Shown here: positions 7,933 through 17,296 of the stretch, in pieces
Layout of the letters: the number at the start of each line of letters is the position of its first letter
Position numbering within the stretch: position 1 is the stretch's first letter
Source of the DNA: CALODP01 sp942492055
Lineage (GTDB): Bacteria; Bacteroidota; Ignavibacteria; Ignavibacteriales; Melioribacteraceae
DNA: 64,000 nucleotides
Direction: 5' to 3'
NCBI GenBank assembly: GCA_942492055.1
Contig: CALODP010000019.1
Coordinates: 372,001 to 436,000, forward strand
The notes under the pieces: generated by a model
Seen by the model: the letters and a program-made list of their open reading frames with translations, nothing else
Database searches by the model: none
Told to the model about the DNA's origin: nothing
Made by a program: the position numbers and the translations under genes

Positions 7933-10354
7933 TTATGAATTCTTTTATTATTTGATCGAGATACTCATGATATCTTTGAGGAAGATTTTTGTATTTGGAT
8001 TCGACACTCCTTCTGATCTCTTCGAAATCAGAGGAATCATATTTTCGAACATCTCTTTCAATGTTATTCAGAAATTTATCTGTCTTTGATTTTACTCTTT
8101 CCAAAACTTCCGGATCCGAATCTCCGGCCAGCATATGATTGGCACTTTCCTTATCAAAATTATTGATACAATATTCTCTGAAAAAAGCTCCTCTTAGATT
8201 TTCCGAAATAACTGTTCGGCTTAAACCACCTAATTCTTCCGCTGTTTGAGTAATCGCTTTATGAGAGAATTTTTTTTCGCGTAACGAGGCAAGGATTAGT
8301 TCTTCTATATCATTTTTATCTACTTTCCCCAATCCATCCGGCAGATCAACTATGGAAATCGCTTTTCTTCCCTCGGCAGTGGCAAAAATTGCTCCCCGCT
8401 TTACTACCCCTTGAAGCTCCCTTACATTCCCCTTCCAATTATGTTTCCTAAGGTTTGTAACAACTCCGTTTGTTAATGCGACTCCTTCCGCTTCGGCAAA
8501 GTATTTGGCTAATAATACAATGTCACCTTCTCTGTCACGTAGCGGAGGCAACGATAGTTTTACAACATTTAATCTGTAGTACAAATCTTCCCGGAAGGTT
8601 TTCTCCTTAACCATCTCGGACAGGTTTTTGTTTGTTGCAGTTACAACGCGAACGTCAACCTTTTTAAATTCATTGGATCCGACTTTTTGTATCTCCCCGT
8701 TTTGCAACACACGGAGAATTTTTACCTGAAACGCTTCGCTGGTTTCCCCGATTTCATCAAGAAAAATCGTTCCGCCGTCGGCTGCCTCAAATAACCCTTT
8801 TTTGTCTGCAATAGCATTTGTGAAAGCTCCCTTTTCATGACCGAAAAGCTCACTCTCCAAAAGTGAATCGGATAATGCCGCGCAATTTATTGCCATGAAA
8901 TTCTTTCCCTTTCGTAAGCTCAAATCATGAATCGCTCTGGCAACAAGCTCTTTTCCACTGCCACTTTCCCCTTCTATTAAAACTGTTGCTTCGGTTGGAG
9001 CTACTTTTTCGATTAGTCGAACGACTTTATCCATACTACTATCGGAATATATTATTCCATGGAATTCTTTAACAATTTCATTCTCATCCGTGGAAACAGG
9101 TTCCTCATCTATTTGAGCCGACTTAAGGCGTTCAATCTCTATTTGTAACTTATTAAGCTCATTTTCATACTGCTGCTTTTCTTCCCCTTCCTTATTTGAA
9201 AACTCGAGTTTCATTTCCTCCAATCTCGCTTCCTTTTTTTCGAGCATTAAGGCCAAAGTAGCCTTATCCGAAAGAGACTTTTCAAGAGAATACTTTGTCG
9301 TCAAGAAACTTAAAATACCTTCGAAAAAAATTACGCACACAAACGGAAGTAATAAAGCAGAATAATACGTTTCCGTATTTCCAATCAGGTAGAGAGCAAT
9401 TGCGACAATAAGTAGCAGAACATTAGCAAGAATGTAAATCCACTTATACTTTCTACTTAATAATACATCTGTAAGAATTAGAACTAATAGAATAAATATC
9501 CAAAAGGAAAAATCCTTGCCTTCATATGAGAGTAACTCATTATTTAGCATATTATCAATTGCCATAGCATGAATTCCAACCCCCGGAATTCTTCCGTCAA
9601 AAATGGTTTCTATTCCTCTGGCAATCGATGGATCCGTTACTCCCATAAGGACTATCTTATTATTCAAATCAAGTTCCTTTCCATTCTCCGAAAGTGAAAT
9701 GAATTCGATTAATGAATAGCTTTTATATCTCTTCCAGCTTTTATTAAAATTAACTTTCGCGAGACCAAATCCATTCTTTTCTCCGGTAAGCGCATAGGAA
9801 AAAGAAGAATAAGTTGCGTCTTTATATCTCACTGTCTTCGGAATATAGACCCCGTCAAATTCCAGGTAGTTTATATGTGCGGTTCTATTCGTTTTCAACT
9901 CAACGGAGGGGAAAAGAATAGAATCGGAATAGAATAATCCGTCATCTTCACCAATATCGGAAAGGACCGAAGCAAAAAGGATGTTTTCGTTTTCACCGGC
10001 AACTTCTTTCAGCAATTCGTTATACAAGTTTTGACCGGCAGATTTTTTAGAAAGAAAAACTTCCATCCCGATTTTCTTCGGTTCATATTTAGAAAGCCGT
10101 TTTAATAATAGAGCGTAATAGCTTCTTTTTAATGGCCATCCACCAAGTTTTGCGATATCATCTTCATTGATCCCAATTATTACAATATTGGAATCGGCTA
10201 TTCTTTCACCGAAAATTTTCGATGCACCGGACTCTAGACTATTGTTAATATTTTGAGAAATCGCAGGAAAGCCTTTTAGGAGAATGGCAACCATAATGAT
10301 TATTCCCAAACGGATTAGTCTTTTCTTGTCGATTATTCTTTGGAAGTTTATCAT
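7916..10354 (-). CDS. Membrane CHASE2 sensor fused to sigma54-type AAA+ activator
   Basis: 812 aa. An N-terminal TM (RLGIIIMVAILLKGF) is followed by a CHASE2-like extracytoplasmic domain (ADSNIVIIGINEDDIAKLGGWPLKR; VGIHAMAIDNMLNNELL), three TMs (about 275-350), a coiled coil (358-415), an AAA+ domain with Walker A GESGSGKE near 460 and Walker B GGTIFLDEIGE, and a C-terminal helix-turn-helix near 695. A further ~110 residues of charged helix follow. The sigma54-contact loop reads GAFTNA instead of GAFTGA. Predicted to sense an envelope or extracellular signal and activate sigma54 transcription directly from the membrane. No receiver domain. It lies upstream of, and in line with, the lipoprotein module and is divergent from the hydrolase gene. 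Confidence 0.88.
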   Translation of the reverse strand: MINFQRIIDKKRLIRLGIIIMVAILLKGFPAISQNINNSLESGASKIFGERIADSNIVIIGINEDDIAKLGGWPLKRSYYALLLKRLSKYEPKKIGMEVFLSKKSAGQNLYNELLKEVAGENENILFASVLSDIGEDDGLFYSDSILFPSVELKTNRTAHINYLEFDGVYIPKTVRYKDATYSSFSYALTGEKNGFGLAKVNFNKSWKRYKSYSLIEFISLSENGKELDLNNKIVLMGVTDPSIARGIETIFDGRIPGVGIHAMAIDNMLNNELLSYEGKDFSFWIFILLVLILTDVLLSRKYKWIYILANVLLLIVAIALYLIGNTETYYSALLLPFVCVIFFEGILSFLTTKYSLEKSLSDKATLALMLEKKEARLEEMKLEFSNKEGEEKQQYENELNKLQIEIERLKSAQIDEEPVSTDENEIVKEFHGIIYSDSSMDKVVRLIEKVAPTEATVLIEGESGSGKELVARAIHDLSLRKGKNFMAINCAALSDSLLESELFGHEKGAFTNAIADKKGLFEAADGGTIFLDEIGETSEAFQVKILRVLQNGEIQKVGSNEFKKVDVRVVTATNKNLSEMVKEKTFREDLYYRLNVVKLSLPPLRDREGDIVLLAKYFAEAEGVALTNGVVTNLRKHNWKGNVRELQGVVKRGAIFATAEGRKAISIVDLPDGLGKVDKNDIEELILASLREKKFSHKAITQTAEELGGLSRTVISENLRGAFFREYCINNFDKESANHMLAGDSDPEVLERVKSKTDKFLNNIERDVRKYDSSDFEEIRRSVESKYKNLPQRYHEYLDQIIKEFIKMPGE

Positions 10355-10442
10355 TCTAAATCTATTTTAGGAAGAAATTCGTATAATAGAATTTACAAAA
10401 AAAGAGATAATAATAATCATTCGTTTTAACACCGGAGTAAAG

Positions 10443-11228
10443 ATGAAGAAGATTATCAACAACCTAGCTGTATTCACCAACGGAAATAAAGAGAATCGTC
10501 CCGTTGTTTTTATTCATGGATTTCCTTTCGATCATTGCATGTGGGAAAAACAAATTGCCGCATTCCAAAGTAAATTCTATTGCGTTACATACGACATTAG
10601 AGGCTTGGGAGAGAGTTATGTCGGCGACGGACAATACACAATGGAATCTTACGTTGATGATTTATTTACGATCATTTCGGAATTAGAGTTGGAAAAACCA
10701 ATAATCTGCGGACTTTCGATGGGTGGCTATATAGCTTTGAGAGCAGTTGAACGTGAGCAAGATAAAATTGGTGGCTTAATTTTGTGCGATACAAAAGCCG
10801 AAGCAGATCCTGATGCCGGGAAAATAGGACGCGCTGCGAAAATAAAACAGATAAATCTCGAAGGAATGAAAGCCTTTGTTGCCGATGCCGTTCCCCCGAC
10901 TTTTTCCGGGAAAACCCGAGAAGAAAAACCTGGATACTACCTTGAAATAATTGAACGAGCGGAACAGTGCAACCCTCTCGGAGTAAAAGGAGCAATATTG
11001 GCAATGCTTAGCAGAACTAGCACAGCCGAATCGTTATCAAATATTGCGGTTCCAACTTTGGTTATCGTCGGAGAGGAAGATGCCCTTTCTACACCGGAAG
11101 TAATGAAAGGATTGTCAGACAAAATACCTAATTCGATATTTACAATTATTCCGGATGCAGGACATATGGCTCCTGTAGAAAACTCATTGGCCACAAATGA
11201 AGCCATTGATCGATTTTTGAAAGCTTAA
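10443..11228 (+). CDS. Alpha/beta-fold hydrolase (enol-lactonase/esterase-like)
   Basis: 261 aa cytoplasmic alpha/beta hydrolase. The oxyanion-hole motif VVFIHGFPFDHCMW, nucleophile elbow GLSMGGYIAL (Ser), acid in GEEDALSTP (Asp) and catalytic His in DAGHMAPVE give a complete triad. The overall length and the HGFPFD start resemble 3-oxoadipate enol-lactonase-like hydrolases, but no aromatic-degradation genes adjoin, so the substrate is unknown. GGAG stands just before the ATG. It is divergent from the CHASE2 activator and converges on the Nudix gene with 12 bp between. Confidence 0.88.
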   Translation: MKKIINNLAVFTNGNKENRPVVFIHGFPFDHCMWEKQIAAFQSKFYCVTYDIRGLGESYVGDGQYTMESYVDDLFTIISELELEKPIICGLSMGGYIALRAVEREQDKIGGLILCDTKAEADPDAGKIGRAAKIKQINLEGMKAFVADAVPPTFSGKTREEKPGYYLEIIERAEQCNPLGVKGAILAMLSRTSTAESLSNIAVPTLVIVGEEDALSTPEVMKGLSDKIPNSIFTIIPDAGHMAPVENSLATNEAIDRFLKA

Positions 11229-11240
11229 TGTTACGGGAGG

Positions 11241-11699
11241 TTAGTGGAACAGAACTTCATAGTCCACAAACTTCCCTTCTTCATAATTAAACTTAGCGCT
11301 GAAAAAATTTTCATCGAAAAGCCAGGGAATAAAGACTCTGTCGCCCGGCCAAAGATTTAAGTCCAATAGCTTATCGTTTGGAATCCATTTCAATTCTCCC
11401 TCGTTTGATTCGATCAGTTTTCCTTCGAATTCTTTGCAGACAAAAAGAAAAACATACCAATCGTCAACACCATCAAACATCGGGAAAGTAATAAATCCCT
11501 TTAGGGTAGGATTATTAACGGTAAGGCCACTCTCTTCATAGATTTCTCTTACGGCACAATCTTCAGGGGATTCTCCGGCCTCAAATTTTCCACCGAGACC
11601 ATTCCACTTCCCTTCGTGATAATCATTTTCTTTCTTATTTCTGTAGAGCATTAAAGTTTTGTCGCCGTCAACAACATAACAGAGAGTGGCTAACTTCAT
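11241..11699 (-). CDS. Nudix hydrolase, MutT/8-oxo-dGTP diphosphatase-like
   Basis: 152 aa. The complete Nudix box is present: GGKFEAGESPEDCAVREIYEESG, here split as GGKFEAGES and REIYEESGL, supplying the Mg-binding glutamates. The start MKLATLCYVVDGDKTLMLYRNKK and the WNGLGGKFE stretch are typical of MutT1/8-oxo-dGTP diphosphatases that clean oxidised nucleotides, though other nucleoside diphosphate substrates are possible. It lies 13 bp downstream of hldD on the same strand, so it is probably co-transcribed. Substrate assignment is moderate; the family is certain. Confidence 0.9.
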   Translation of the reverse strand: MKLATLCYVVDGDKTLMLYRNKKENDYHEGKWNGLGGKFEAGESPEDCAVREIYEESGLTVNNPTLKGFITFPMFDGVDDWYVFLFVCKEFEGKLIESNEGELKWIPNDKLLDLNLWPGDRVFIPWLFDENFFSAKFNYEEGKFVDYEVLFH

Positions 11700-11712
11700 T
11701 CAACTAAATTCC

Positions 11713-12687
11713 TTACATTGCCAAAAATTTCTTTTTCAACAGATAATTTTGCACATAATCTTTTACCCCTTCTTCGAGGCTCATAATCGGTTTGTTATAT
11801 CCTGCGGATATAATCTTTTCGTTATTAGCTTTTGTGTAGTACTGATACTTACCTTTCAGATGCTCAGGCATATCGATATACTCAATATTCACCGGCTTAT
11901 CCATTGCGTTGAATACTGCCGTAACTAAATCGTTCCAAGATCTCGCTTTTCCGGTTCCAACATTGAAGAGTCCGTTTTTATCAGGGTTCTCCAAGAAAAA
12001 GAGGGTCATATCCACAGCATCTTTTACGTAAACAAAATCTCTCAACTGCTCACCATCTTTATATTCCGGTCTGTACGATTTGAAGAGCTTTACTTTTCCG
12101 GTATCGCGAATTTGCTCAAACGATTTATGCACAACACTGCGCATGTCATCCTTGTGATATTCATTCGGCCCGTAAACATTATAGTATTTCAATCCGACGA
12201 CTTCTTCGTCAATACCTGTTTTATGCAACCAAAGATCGAACATCTGTTTTGAATATCCGTACATATTCAACGGACGAAGATCATTCAATTTGGTTTGATC
12301 ATCATCATATCCGTTTTCCCCTTCCCCGTAAGTTGCTGCGGAAGAAGCATATATAAAACGTGCGCGATGAGTCATACAATATTTCGCGAGCTCTTGCGAA
12401 TAATGATAATTATTCTGCAAAAGATAATCGGCATCCTTCTCTGTGGTAGAAGAACATGCTCCCATGTGGATTATAGCGTTGATTTCGTAAGGGATAGCAT
12501 CCTCGACTATCAGATCGAAAAACTCCCCTTTGTGATAAACATCTATGAATTTCAGTCCGTTAAGATTTTTCCATTTATCATCGGTTCCGAGTTCATCAAC
12601 AATTATGATTTCCTCTTCCCCCATTTGATTCAGTTTCCAAACTATAGTACTTCCGATAAATCCGGCGCCACCAGTTACAATAATCAT
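11713..12687 (-). CDS. hldD: ADP-L-glycero-D-manno-heptose 6-epimerase
   Basis: Epimerises ADP-D,D-heptose to ADP-L,D-heptose for the LPS inner core. It is 324 aa. The N-terminal NADP-binding motif IIVTGGAGFIGS, the YxxxK pair in NMYGYSKQMFD, and the family-specific stretches KYYNVYGPNEYHKDDMRSV and GEQLRDFVYVKD identify it. The frame extends five codons upstream to a TTG, but GGGAG followed by seven bases precedes the ATG at 12687, which also matches the family's usual start, so that start is used. It heads a two-gene unit with the Nudix gene. It implies heptose-containing LPS in this organism. Confidence 0.93.
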   Translation of the reverse strand: MIIVTGGAGFIGSTIVWKLNQMGEEEIIIVDELGTDDKWKNLNGLKFIDVYHKGEFFDLIVEDAIPYEINAIIHMGACSSTTEKDADYLLQNNYHYSQELAKYCMTHRARFIYASSAATYGEGENGYDDDQTKLNDLRPLNMYGYSKQMFDLWLHKTGIDEEVVGLKYYNVYGPNEYHKDDMRSVVHKSFEQIRDTGKVKLFKSYRPEYKDGEQLRDFVYVKDAVDMTLFFLENPDKNGLFNVGTGKARSWNDLVTAVFNAMDKPVNIEYIDMPEHLKGKYQYYTKANNEKIISAGYNKPIMSLEEGVKDYVQNYLLKKKFLAM

Positions 12688-12812
12688 ATCATCATCTCCC
12701 AAACCTAATTTATATTGAAAACTAATTTAACTATATTGTTGTTCTCATTCAAAAACTTCTTGATAATATCTGAAACGCATATTTATTCACTTTAATGACA
12801 AGGTAAGCTTTT

Positions 12813-15800
12813 ATGGGAATTAATGAAAGATTACAAAATATTTTAAAAGAAAGAATTCTTATTCTCGATGGCGCAATGGGAACAATGATTCAGCGATATA
12901 AATTAACCGAAGAAGATTATCGGGGGAAACGATTCGCAAATCACCAGTGTGATATCAAAGGAAATAATGACATTCTTTCTTTGACACAGCCGGAAATAAT
13001 CAAAGCTATTCACAGAGAATATCTTGATGCCGGTTCCGACATTATCGAATCAAATTCTTTTAACGCTACTGTTATTTCGCAGGCTGATTACCATATGGAA
13101 GATCTCGCTTACGAAATTAATTTCGAATCGGCGAAGATAGCCAGAGAAGTAGCTGAAGAATATACTCAGATGAATCCGGAAAGACCCAGATTTGTTGCCG
13201 GCTCAATGGGCCCTACAAATCGCACCTTGTCTATATCTCCCGATGTGAATAATCCCGGTTTCAGAGCCGTTACTTTCGATCAGATGACAGAGGCGTATAA
13301 GCTACAAGCTAAAGGGCTTATCGAAGGGGGAGTTGATATTATCCTAATTGAAACCATCTTCGATACGTTAAATGCCAAAGCCGCTATTTTCGCAGTTGAA
13401 GAAGTAATGGATGAGCTCGATAAACAATTACCGATTATGATATCCGGAACAATTGTGGATATGAGCGGAAGAAATCTTTCCGGTCAAACAACGGAGGCTT
13501 TTCTTGTTTCTGTGCTCCACACAAAGAATTTGTTGAGCGTTGGCTTAAACTGCTCTTTGGGGCCTGAACAAATGAGATCTTTTCTTGAAGAACTCTCCAA
13601 CAACTGTCCGGTATTTGTAAGTTTATATCCTAACGCCGGTTTACCCAATGAATTCGGGGCATACGACGAAACTCCCGAATCTATGGCAAGAGTACTGAAG
13701 GAATACGCGGATAAGGGCTATTTCAATATTCTAGGAGGATGTTGCGGAACAACTCCGGATCATATAAAAGCCTTCGATCAAATCGCGCAGACTTCCGCAC
13801 CGAGAAAGCCGGTTGATATGAAACATACATTCAAGCTTAGTGGCTTGGAACCACTGGTATTCCGTAAGGAAATGAATTTCGTAAACGTCGGGGAAAGAAC
13901 TAACGTTGCCGGCTCAAGAAAATTCGCGCGACTAATAAAAGAAGAGAAATTCGAAGAAGCCCTTTCGGTAGCGAGAAACCAGGTTGAAGGAGGAGCGCAG
14001 ATCATCGATATCAACATGGATGACGCTATGATCGACGCGGAAACTTCAATGGTGAAATTCCTTAATCTGATTGCCTCCGAGCCCGATATAGCTAAACTCC
14101 CGATTATGCTCGATTCTTCCAAGTGGTCGGTTATCGAAGAAGGCTTGAAATGTTTGCAAGGAAAAGGAATTGTAAACTCAATCAGTTTGAAGGAAGGAAA
14201 AGAAGCATTCGTAGAGCACGCCAAAATGGTAATGAAATATGGCGCCGCGGCTATAGTAATGGCTTTCGACGAAGAAGGACAAGCCGATACTTACGAAAGA
14301 AAAATAAATATCTGCGAAAGAGCTTATAAGATATTAACCGAAGAAGTTGGCTTCCCGCCGGAAGACATCATCTTCGATCCGAATATATTTGCTGTAGCAA
14401 CCGGTATTAAAGAACACGACAGCTATGGTAAGAACTTTATTGATGCCACCCGATGGATAAAAGAGAATCTTCCTTATGCCCGGATCTCCGGTGGTGTAAG
14501 TAATATCTCTTTCTCATTCAGAGGAAACAATACTGTTAGAGAAGCGATGCATTCGGCGTTCCTATATCACGCGATTAAAGCGGGAATGGATATGGGAATT
14601 GTTAATGCCGGACAGCTTGAGGTTTATCAGGAAATAGATAAAGATCTTTTGGAAAGAGTTGAAGATGTATTGCTCAACAAAAGAGAAGACGCTACCGAAC
14701 GATTGATTGAGTTCGCGGAAAATGTAAAGCAAAAAGATAAGACCGAAGAGAAAGTTGACGAATGGCGTTCATACGAAGTAGAAAAGAGACTATCATACGC
14801 TTTGGTAAAGGGAAAAGTCGATTTCATAGATGAAGACGTTGAGGAAGCACGCCAAAAGTATTCTTCCCCTATTGATATAATCGAAGGTCCTTTGATGAGT
14901 GGCATGAACACCGTGGGAGATCTTTTCGGAGAAGGGAAAATGTTCCTTCCGCAGGTAGTGAAAAGCGCACGCGTTATGAAGAAAGCAGTTGCCTATCTGA
15001 TTCCTTATATAGAAGAAGAGAAAAGAGCCAACGGGGATACCAAAGCGAACGGAAAGATTTTGATGGCTACCGTTAAAGGAGACGTTCACGATATCGGTAA
15101 AAACATTGTCGGGGTTGTGCTCGGATGTAATAACTACGAAGTTATTGATCTCGGCGTAATGGTTCCCGCCGAAGTAATAATTAACGCTGCCATCGAACAT
15201 AAGGTTGATCTGATCGGGCTTAGTGGCCTTATCACCCCTTCCCTTGACGAGATGGTTCACGTTGCCAGCGAAATGGAAAGGAAAGGATTGAAAATCCCTA
15301 TAATGATAGGGGGCGCAACAACTTCGAGAGTTCATACGGCAGTAAAGATAGCCCCTAATTATAGCGGTACAATAGCCCATGTTCTGGACGCTTCGAAAAC
15401 AGTTCCGGTTGTCGGTGGAATATTAAATGAAAAGACCGGAAAAGCATTTTCCGAAAAAATAAAAGAAGATTACAACGTTGTCCGAGAACAACACGAAAAC
15501 AGAGTATCGAAAAAAGTTTACCTCCCCCTTGAAGAGGCTCGTAATAACAAGCTTAAACTCAATTGGGAAAAAGCCCCTATTACAAAACCTAGCAAACTAG
15601 GAATTACGAAATTCGAAAACTTCCCGTTGGAAGAGCTACGAGAGTATATCGATTGGACTCCTTTCTTTTTAGCTTGGGAATTGCGCGGAAAGTATCCTTC
15701 CATTTTCGAAAAAGAGGATGTTGGGGAAGAGGCAAAACAACTATTTGCAGACGCCAAGATAATGCTCGACGAAATTATAGATAACAAGCTACTTACCGCC

Positions 15801-16490
15801 AACGGAGTTGTGGGACTTTTCTCTGCAAACGCTACAGAGGATGATATCGAAGTTTACGAAGAGAACTCCAAAGAGGTTAAGGCAGTTCTCTATTCCATCA
15901 GACAGCAATCGAAGAAATCTACCGATGTTCCGAATTACGCGCTCGCGGATTTTGTAGCGCCAAAAGATTCCGGACAAGATGATTACATTGGTGCTTTTGC
16001 CTTAACAACAGGTTTGGGAATCGAAAAATTGCTGGAGAAATATTCTAAAGAGAATGACGATTACAAATCGATAATAGTAAAAGCTCTGGCAGACAGACTT
16101 GCCGAAGCGTTCGCGGAATTGCTTCATAAAAAAGTAAGAACCGAACTTTGGGGTTATTCGTCGGAAGAGAATCTTTCGAAGGAGTCATTGATAAAAGAAG
16201 AATATGTAGGAATCAGACCGGCCCCCGGGTATCCTTCGCAGCAAGATCATACTGAAAAGATAACCCTCTTCAATTTGATGAATGCCGAAGAGAATACCGG
16301 AATTAAGTTGACGGAGAATTTGGCAATGTATCCTACAGCCTCTGTTTGCGGAATTTATTTTGCACATCCCGAAGCGAAATATTTCACTACGGGAAAAATA
16401 ACGAAAGAACAAGTAATAGATTACGCTTCGAGAAAGGGAATTTCAAAAGAAGAAGCGGAACGATGGTTACAACCGATTTTGAATTATTAA
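12813..16490 (+). CDS. metH: Cobalamin-dependent methionine synthase
   Basis: 1,225 aa, the usual MetH size. Transfers methyl from 5-methyl-THF to homocysteine via cobalamin. Domains in order: homocysteine-binding barrel with zinc ligands GLNCS (near 245) and GGCCGTT (near 308); pterin-binding barrel (FVNVGERTNVAGSRKF to about 610); B12 cap and binding domains (to about 880) with the lower-ligand motif GDVHDIGKN near 756; and the AdoMet reactivation domain with GIRPAPGYPSQQDH and YPTASVCGIYFAHPEAKYF. All four modules are intact. No cobalamin or SAM riboswitch is visible in the 125 bp upstream. It is divergent from hldD. Confidence 0.97.
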   Translation: MGINERLQNILKERILILDGAMGTMIQRYKLTEEDYRGKRFANHQCDIKGNNDILSLTQPEIIKAIHREYLDAGSDIIESNSFNATVISQADYHMEDLAYEINFESAKIAREVAEEYTQMNPERPRFVAGSMGPTNRTLSISPDVNNPGFRAVTFDQMTEAYKLQAKGLIEGGVDIILIETIFDTLNAKAAIFAVEEVMDELDKQLPIMISGTIVDMSGRNLSGQTTEAFLVSVLHTKNLLSVGLNCSLGPEQMRSFLEELSNNCPVFVSLYPNAGLPNEFGAYDETPESMARVLKEYADKGYFNILGGCCGTTPDHIKAFDQIAQTSAPRKPVDMKHTFKLSGLEPLVFRKEMNFVNVGERTNVAGSRKFARLIKEEKFEEALSVARNQVEGGAQIIDINMDDAMIDAETSMVKFLNLIASEPDIAKLPIMLDSSKWSVIEEGLKCLQGKGIVNSISLKEGKEAFVEHAKMVMKYGAAAIVMAFDEEGQADTYERKINICERAYKILTEEVGFPPEDIIFDPNIFAVATGIKEHDSYGKNFIDATRWIKENLPYARISGGVSNISFSFRGNNTVREAMHSAFLYHAIKAGMDMGIVNAGQLEVYQEIDKDLLERVEDVLLNKREDATERLIEFAENVKQKDKTEEKVDEWRSYEVEKRLSYALVKGKVDFIDEDVEEARQKYSSPIDIIEGPLMSGMNTVGDLFGEGKMFLPQVVKSARVMKKAVAYLIPYIEEEKRANGDTKANGKILMATVKGDVHDIGKNIVGVVLGCNNYEVIDLGVMVPAEVIINAAIEHKVDLIGLSGLITPSLDEMVHVASEMERKGLKIPIMIGGATTSRVHTAVKIAPNYSGTIAHVLDASKTVPVVGGILNEKTGKAFSEKIKEDYNVVREQHENRVSKKVYLPLEEARNNKLKLNWEKAPITKPSKLGITKFENFPLEELREYIDWTPFFLAWELRGKYPSIFEKEDVGEEAKQLFADAKIMLDEIIDNKLLTANGVVGLFSANATEDDIEVYEENSKEVKAVLYSIRQQSKKSTDVPNYALADFVAPKDSGQDDYIGAFALTTGLGIEKLLEKYSKENDDYKSIIVKALADRLAEAFAELLHKKVRTELWGYSSEENLSKESLIKEEYVGIRPAPGYPSQQDHTEKITLFNLMNAEENTGIKLTENLAMYPTASVCGIYFAHPEAKYFTTGKITKEQVIDYASRKGISKEEAERWLQPILNY

Positions 16491-16499
16491 TAAATTATT

Positions 16500-16522
16500 C
16501 TCCCCGGCCTAATGTCGGGGAG
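16500..16522 (+). terminator. Hairpin 10 bp after metH
   Basis: CTCCCCG (16500-16506) pairs with CGGGGAG (16516-16522) around a 9-nt loop. A T-rich stretch follows only after about 20 bases, so termination efficiency is uncertain, but the position directly after the metH stop fits. Confidence 0.5.
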
Positions 16523-16741
16523 GAGCTTTAAAATATATTTTTTGTTATCATATTCAGAAACATATAGTGAACTATAATTTCCAATCCTCGGTTTACTAAA
16601 ATGTTCTGTTTCCTTTGCTCATATCCTACATACCATAATTGCTGTTGCGGAGGCTAAGTACTTCCCTCCATTCTCTCGGATAGTTATTACAAGCGGGCTA
16701 GACCCGAAAAATAAACTAATAACAATCACAGGAGAAAGGTT

Positions 16742-17194
16742 ATGGTTGACCTAAAAGAAATGCTCGAAAAAACATCTCAACGAATCGGTACGGATGTAGA
16801 AATGAAAGGGCTCCTTTTGAAGAGCGCCCGCCTAAAAAGACCCGCCGCAACAAGACCCGAAGATGTTGCCGGATGGGATATTATTACAAGGGATAACACC
16901 GGTACATGCTATGAGCATTACGAAGCTCAATATCCCTTAATAGGCATGACACAACCTCAACCGATTCCATGTCCCGTTGGCTTGCAAACATTCGATCACT
17001 ACAACATCAATTTTGCCGAAGCGATTGAAATGATGCACCAATTGAATTGCGGGGACTCATTCATCCAGTTACAACTATGCTGGCCATTGGTTCATCCTCA
17101 ATTAAACGAACCATATTGGTACCTAAGAACTAATCTGGGGAATGAGATAGTAATTGGAGCAGATACGGGACAGCGCGACTGCAAATCATTCTAG
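16742..17194 (+). CDS. Unrecognised cytoplasmic protein, 150 aa
   Basis: A clear gene: AGGAGAAAGG precedes the ATG, the frame is well filled, and an intrinsic terminator follows 38 bp after the stop. No signal peptide or TM. The sequence is rich in Trp, His, Cys and Pro in its second half (PQPIPCPVGLQTFDHYNIN; LNCGDSFIQLQLCWPLVHP; WYLRTNLGNEIVIGADTG), suggesting a compact, possibly metal-binding beta fold; that is speculation. I recognise no family. It stands alone between metH and an IS element, with its own ~220-bp leader. Confidence 0.75.
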   Translation: MVDLKEMLEKTSQRIGTDVEMKGLLLKSARLKRPAATRPEDVAGWDIITRDNTGTCYEHYEAQYPLIGMTQPQPIPCPVGLQTFDHYNINFAEAIEMMHQLNCGDSFIQLQLCWPLVHPQLNEPYWYLRTNLGNEIVIGADTGQRDCKSF

Positions 17195-17231
17195 GACAAA
17201 CGGTGTATAAGATATGACTCGATGCGTTATC

Positions 17232-17262
17232 AGCCGCGGGAACAGTCTCGCGGCTTTTTTTT
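17232..17262 (+). terminator. Strong intrinsic terminator
   Basis: AGCCGCG (17232-17238) pairs with CGCGGCT (17249-17255), followed by seven further T residues. It serves the 150-aa unknown gene and lies 34 bp before the left end of the IS element. Confidence 0.9.
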
Positions 17263-17288
17263 GCCTCATCCTTTCGAAGAAACTCACT

Positions 17289-17296
17289 CTATATTT
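17289..17296. repeat. Target-site duplication, left copy
   Basis: CTATATTT immediately outside the left inverted repeat; the identical octamer is at 18614-18621 outside the right one. Eight bases is the usual IS256-family duplication. Confidence 0.9.

Noticed and set aside
8130..8150. Second TTGGCAC sigma54-like site
   Set aside because: It lies inside the activator's coding sequence, lacks a -12 element at the right distance and faces no gene start.
12703..12812. Cobalamin or SAM riboswitch before metH
   Set aside because: The leader is only ~110 bp in total, AT-rich, without a B12-box or SAM-box pattern.
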